Below are positions 62,157-64,000 of a stretch of 64,000 bases of DNA, one piece after another; the first letter of the stretch is position 1; each line of letters starts with the position of its first letter. The position numbers were made by a program, and so were the translations under genes. The stretch is from the NCBI GenBank assembly GCA_945888375.1, contig CAMCZZ010000001.1, positions 248,001 to 312,000 of the forward strand. The letters run 5' to 3'. This stretch comes from Akkermansia muciniphila. GTDB taxonomy: Bacteria > Verrucomicrobiota > Verrucomicrobiia > Opitutales > Opitutaceae. The notes under the pieces are model-generated. The model had not been told where the DNA came from. It made no database searches and saw only the letters and a program-made list of their open reading frames with translations.

Positions 62157-62786
62157 TTATCGCAGGCGGCCGTAATCGGCGGCTTTGACGGTTATCAGGT
62201 TTGAGCGGACGGCTAACACCAGAGAGCGATGCAGCAGACGGGAAAGTAGCAGGGGCAGGGTCAACAAGAAGCAGGCGGTGGCCAGGGTCTGGTAGTTTTG
62301 TTTGAACAACAAACCAAAGCCCCCCGCCGCGACCGCGGTCATGAGGAAGCCCCAGGAGAGGTGGCGGAGGCCGATGGCGGCGAGGATGCCGATGGGTAGG
62401 GCAAAGAGGGCGACTTTGAGCGGGAGGATGGCCAGGGCCAGTCCGGCGAGGTAAGCCACCGGCGCGTGCAGGGTGTCGTCTTTCGTGCGGTGCAGGTCAT
62501 GCTGGATCAGCAAGCCCGCGGTCATGGCGATCAGTAAAACCAAGCGGGCGGGCCACTGTTGCGGGCCGCTGGGATCAATGGCGGCAAAGGCGGCGTTGAG
62601 CAGAGTCGCGCCGGCATAAGCCCGCAGCAGATCCATGGCCTTGAGCGGATGAAGCCACCCGAAGCTAACGCCAGGAAGTTGCAATAGATCGCTCAGGCTG
62701 AGCGTTTTGAAATAACGGCGGATGAGCGGGCTGCTGGGTAAGGCCAGTAGTAACACCCCGGATGCGTATAGAAGGTAGGGATACAC
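62157..62786 (-). CDS. Membrane protein, unknown
   Basis: A 209-residue protein with about five hydrophobic segments (YLLYASGVLLLALPS, AGATLLNAAFAAI, LVLLIAMTAGLLIQHDL, YLAGLALAILPLKVALFALP, TLATACFLLTLPLLLSRLL). The family is not recognised. It ends AADYGRLR and lies 88 bases after the hypothetical gene, on the same strand. Confidence 0.6.
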   Translation of the reverse strand: MYPYLLYASGVLLLALPSSPLIRRYFKTLSLSDLLQLPGVSFGWLHPLKAMDLLRAYAGATLLNAAFAAIDPSGPQQWPARLVLLIAMTAGLLIQHDLHRTKDDTLHAPVAYLAGLALAILPLKVALFALPIGILAAIGLRHLSWGFLMTAVAAGGFGLLFKQNYQTLATACFLLTLPLLLSRLLHRSLVLAVRSNLITVKAADYGRLR

Positions 62787-62885
62787 GTATATTAACTCCG
62801 TAGAAAATAGAAAATCATATGCATTAACCTTGCCAGTTCTGCTTGGTCAAGCCTCTCACTTTGAAAAGCCCGAACCAGGTCAGGC

Positions 62886-64000
62886 TTAATCAAGCGTCTG
62901 CCGGTAGCGCTTCAGGCCTATCGTCATGGCAAGGGCGAGGAAGAGCAGTAGAGGCCAAATTTCGGGGGCGATTTCTGAGAGGCCGTTGCCCTTCAGTAAG
63001 ATGCCGCGGACGATACGCAGGAAGTGGGTAATGGGCAGGCAGGAGCCGATGGCTTGGGCCCACTCGGGCATGCCGCGAAAGGGGAACATGAAGCCAGACA
63101 AGAGGATGGAGGGCAGGAAAAAGAAAAACGCCATCTGGACCGCCTGGAGCTGATTTTTCGCAAGGGTGGAGAAGGTGATGCCCACTGCGAGGTTGGCCGC
63201 GATGAAGAGTAGAGCGACGGCGTAGAGCAGCGGCAAACTGCCCAGCATGGGGATGTGAAAAATGAAATGGGCGACCACCAGAATGAGACTTATCTGAATG
63301 TATCCCACCACGATGTAGGGCAGGATTTTGCCTGCCATGACCTCGAACGGGCGAACCGGCGTGGAGAGCAGGTTCTCCATCGTGCCCCGTTCGCGTTCGC
63401 GGGTGATGGCGAGGGCGGTGATGACCACCATAGTCATGGTGAGCACTACGCCCATCAGGCCGGGCACAACGTTGTATTGGGTGATATTTTCAGGATTGTA
63501 GTGGGCGTGGATGCGGAAATCGACCGGGCCATCCTGCGCCTGCAGCGGGGCGAGCGCACTGGGCAGATCGCGGTTGAAGACGTGGTCGGCGAGTTGCGTG
63601 ACGGCGTTTAGGGCGGGGCCGGTGGCGGCGGGATCGGAGGCATCTGCCTCGATCAGCACTGTGGGGCGTTCGCCGCGAAGAAGGCGGCGGGTGAAATCGA
63701 CGGGGATGTTTACTACGAACTGCACCTCGCCGACTTGCAGCAGGCGTTGGGTCTCGGCCTCGGATTCAGTCTCTTTAATGATCCTGAAATACTCGCTGGT
63801 GCGGAGGGCCTGCACGAGGGTGCGGGCGAAAGGGCCGTTGTCGGCAAGGTGGACGGCGGCGGGCAGGTGACGTGGGTCGGAGTTGATCGCGAAGCCGAAC
63901 ATCATCAACTGCATCAGCGGGATGCCGACCATCATGCCAAAGGTTACGCGGTCGCGTTTCATCTGAATGAACTCCTTCAGCACGACGGCCCAGAGGCGGT
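62886..64000 (-). CDS. ABC-2 type transporter permease (YhhJ-like), 5' end cut by window
   Basis: The visible 371 codons start beyond the window edge; the first readable residues are RLWAVVLKEFIQMKRDRVTF, the usual N-terminus of YhhJ/YbhR-type permeases. A membrane helix near the N-terminus (FGMMVGIPLMQLMMFGFA), a large extracytoplasmic domain (about 35-175) and five C-terminal helices (VVPGLMGVVLTMTMVVITAL, FFLPSILLSGFMFPF) are present. It works with an ATPase to export drugs or other molecules; the ATPase is probably just outside the window. Confidence 0.85.
   Translation of the reverse strand, partial: RLWAVVLKEFIQMKRDRVTFGMMVGIPLMQLMMFGFAINSDPRHLPAAVHLADNGPFARTLVQALRTSEYFRIIKETESEAETQRLLQVGEVQFVVNIPVDFTRRLLRGERPTVLIEADASDPAATGPALNAVTQLADHVFNRDLPSALAPLQAQDGPVDFRIHAHYNPENITQYNVVPGLMGVVLTMTMVVITALAITRERERGTMENLLSTPVRPFEVMAGKILPYIVVGYIQISLILVVAHFIFHIPMLGSLPLLYAVALLFIAANLAVGITFSTLAKNQLQAVQMAFFFFLPSILLSGFMFPFRGMPEWAQAIGSCLPITHFLRIVRGILLKGNGLSEIAPEIWPLLLFLALAMTIGLKRYRQTLD

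Overview
The window is GC-rich chromosomal DNA that looks like a member of the Verrucomicrobiota, most likely Opitutaceae. This is inferred, not proven. The clues are two secreted proteins with PEP-CTERM tails (Pro-Glu-Pro, a hydrophobic stretch, then an Arg cluster), a 1604-residue lyase with autotransporter-associated beta-strand repeats, a LacI-type regulator beside it, a GspB-like secretion protein, and palindromic 'CACGGAT/CACGAAA' intergenic repeats. Ordinary housekeeping genes (dnaG, rpoD, rnr, mdh, a DAHP synthase, tatA, a tRNA-Glu gene) run along the whole length. I see no phage, plasmid, CRISPR or complete insertion sequence.

Layout. 1-4223: a minus-strand molybdenum-cofactor cluster, in transcription order moaA, moaD, moaE, moeA, moaC, mog and a MOSC-domain gene cut by the window edge, with a long palindrome between mog and moaC. 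4312-9145: a GAF-GAF histidine kinase, an unusual PTS-EIIA/diadenylate-cyclase fusion, a solitary nuoA and a secreted DUF362-like protein, all on the minus strand. 9203-13837: dnaG, rpoD, a small lipoprotein and tatA. 13896-21581: OsmC, an ACT-domain protein, a lipoprotein MsrB, a beta-repeat protein with an in-frame UGA upstream, an M32 carboxypeptidase, TatD and RNase R. 21748-21917: a MITE-like element. 21920-32846: a polysaccharide (probably pectin) degradation block with a six-hairpin glycosidase-like protein, a pectate-lyase-like giant, a lyase-derived pseudogene, a PEP-CTERM protein and a divergent LacI regulator. 32897-32974: tRNA-Glu.

33418-49475: hypothetical genes, a GspB-like protein, a protein-kinase-like protein, a CBS-domain membrane protein, a histone-H1-like protein, a response regulator with a zinc-ribbon-like tail, SlyX, a SIS-domain protein, a methyltransferase, a DUF481 outer-membrane protein, a phosphodiesterase, a YgjP-type peptidase, a Tat-exported PhoX protein, a degenerate NtrC-like regulator, mdh and a DAHP synthase. 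49751-64000: a YgfZ-like protein, galK, a SYLF protein, a second PtsN-like EIIA, two tandem CorA transporters, another PEP-CTERM protein, a HAD phosphatase, an exonuclease, an inositol-phosphatase family protein, an MFS transporter, two hypotheticals and an ABC-2 permease that runs off the end.

How the parts may work together. The cofactor cluster makes molybdopterin from GTP and inserts molybdate. tatA and the Tat-signal PhoX protein point to an active Tat pathway. The lyase block is built for extracellular pectin-like glycans under LacI-type control. The most unusual item is the EIIA-diadenylate cyclase fusion at 6180-7547, which could connect nitrogen-type PTS phosphorylation to cyclic di-AMP; a second, stand-alone EIIA sits at 53120.
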